Below the pieces are notes generated by a model. That model was not told the DNA's origin. It was given only the letters and a program-made list of their open reading frames with translations, and searched no databases. Both the position numbers and the translations under genes were made by a program. Positions 5,505-5,967 of a stretch of 5,967 nt of DNA are shown one piece after another. Positions within the stretch are counted from its first letter, which is position 1. Every line of letters starts with the position of its first letter. Origin of the DNA: Pseudomonadota bacterium (GTDB taxonomy: Bacteria > Pseudomonadota > Alphaproteobacteria > Acetobacterales > Acetobacteraceae); contig JAKBCB010000245.1 in NCBI GenBank assembly GCA_021808185.1, positions 1-5,967 of the forward strand, read 5' to 3'.

Positions 5505-5967
5505 TCAATGGCTCCAGATCTTCCATGGCGCCTGGCCGGACTGCCACAGCGCCTCCAGCTGCGTGCGGTCGCGCAGCGTGTCCATCGCGTGCCAGAAGCC
5601 GGTGTGGCGGAACGCCCGCAACTCGCCGTCGCGCGCGAGGCTCTCCAGCGGCCCGGTCTCCCATGGCGTGTCGTCGCCGGCGACGCGGTCGAGCACCGAG
5701 GGGTGCAGCACGAAGAAGCCGCCATTGATGAAGGCATTGTCGCCGGCCGGCTTTTCCGTGAAGTTCGTCACGCGGTCGCCATCGAGCGCGAGCGCGCCGT
5801 AACGGCCGGGCGGCACCACCGCCGTCACCGTCGCGCGCCGGCCGTGCGCCTGATGGAACGCAAGCAGCGCCGCGATGTCGAGATCGGCGAGCCCGTCGCC
5901 GTAGGTCATGCAGAAGCTCTCGTCCGGGTCGAGGAAGCGTGACAGGCGCTTCAGCCGCCCGCCGGTC
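5505..5967 (-). CDS. rfbF: Glucose-1-phosphate cytidylyltransferase, C-terminal part (5' end cut by window edge)
   Basis: This enzyme makes CDP-glucose from CTP and glucose-1-phosphate, the entry step to CDP-activated 3,6-dideoxy and branched sugars for O-antigen. 153 residues of the usual roughly 257 are visible and the frame is still open at the right edge, so an ATG at 5909 is internal, not the start. Seen in order: TGGRLKR at the edge, TYGDG (metal-binding Asp), FHQAHGRRATVTAV, PPGRYGAL, FTEKP, INGGFFVLHPSVLDR, DDTPWETGPLESLARDGEL, FWHAMDTLRD and the ending APWKIWSH. All are hallmarks of RfbF rather than of glucose-1-phosphate thymidylyl- or uridylyltransferases. It is the upstream partner of the C-methyltransferase gene. 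The expected next enzyme, CDP-glucose 4,6-dehydratase (RfbG), is not downstream of it and may lie beyond the right edge. Confidence 0.93.
   Translation of the reverse strand, partial: TGGRLKRLSRFLDPDESFCMTYGDGLADLDIAALLAFHQAHGRRATVTAVVPPGRYGALALDGDRVTNFTEKPAGDNAFINGGFFVLHPSVLDRVAGDDTPWETGPLESLARDGELRAFRHTGFWHAMDTLRDRTQLEALWQSGQAPWKIWSH

Noticed and set aside
5431..5664. An N-terminal extension of the methyltransferase up to 78 residues upstream
   Set aside because: Most of it overlaps the well-conserved end of rfbF, and the added residues look like out-of-frame translation. The ATG at 5430 has GGGGGA at good spacing.
4087..5802. A 571-codon open frame on the plus strand opposite the methyltransferase and rfbF
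   Set aside because: The translation is rich in Arg, His and Ala with no recognisable domain, as expected for the antisense of GC-rich genes. The minus strand encodes two clear enzyme families over the same bases.

Overview
This is a GC-rich, gene-dense stretch of bacterial chromosome, most likely from an alphaproteobacterium. The Acetobacteraceae/Rhodospirillales are my best guess, from the codon use, the protein types and the hairpin-rich intergenic repeat. That placement is an inference, because the window holds no rRNA or other marker gene. It holds six protein genes: four complete and one cut at each edge. I see no tRNA, rRNA, CRISPR array or transposase.

Left block (1-3010, all minus strand, read from right to left). 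First comes a small exported protein made of one Cache domain (2555-3010). Next is a PLP-dependent class III aminotransferase that closely resembles the beta-phenylalanine (beta-amino acid) aminotransferase of Variovorax rather than true HemL (1194-2492). Last is the ATPase of a spermidine/putrescine-type ABC importer, which runs off the left edge (1-1043). The 150 bp gap before the ATPase gene holds a perfect sigma-54 promoter (TGGCACG-N4-TTGCT, 1088-1103) and, upstream of it, a perfect 8-bp dyad (1137-1160) that could bind an enhancer-binding protein. Together these suggest nitrogen-responsive uptake and use of an amine or beta-amino acid.

Middle (3011-4149). A 239 bp divergent gap holds several dyads and one AT-rich patch. 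It is followed by a plus-strand classical short-chain dehydrogenase/reductase of unknown substrate (3250-4008). The 141 bp convergent gap after it is almost filled by a 128 bp palindrome of palindromes (4020-4147). This has 10-bp perfect terminal inverted repeats, four diverged copies of a 25-nt hairpin unit (two facing right, two facing left) and a central 10-bp stem. It is the least ordinary object in the window.

Right block (4150-5967, minus strand). The 3' part of a glucose-1-phosphate cytidylyltransferase (rfbF) is followed 74 bp later by an NDP-sugar C-methyltransferase with a zinc-binding N-terminus. They probably begin and later modify a CDP-activated, C-methyl-branched deoxysugar for LPS O-antigen or another surface glycan.
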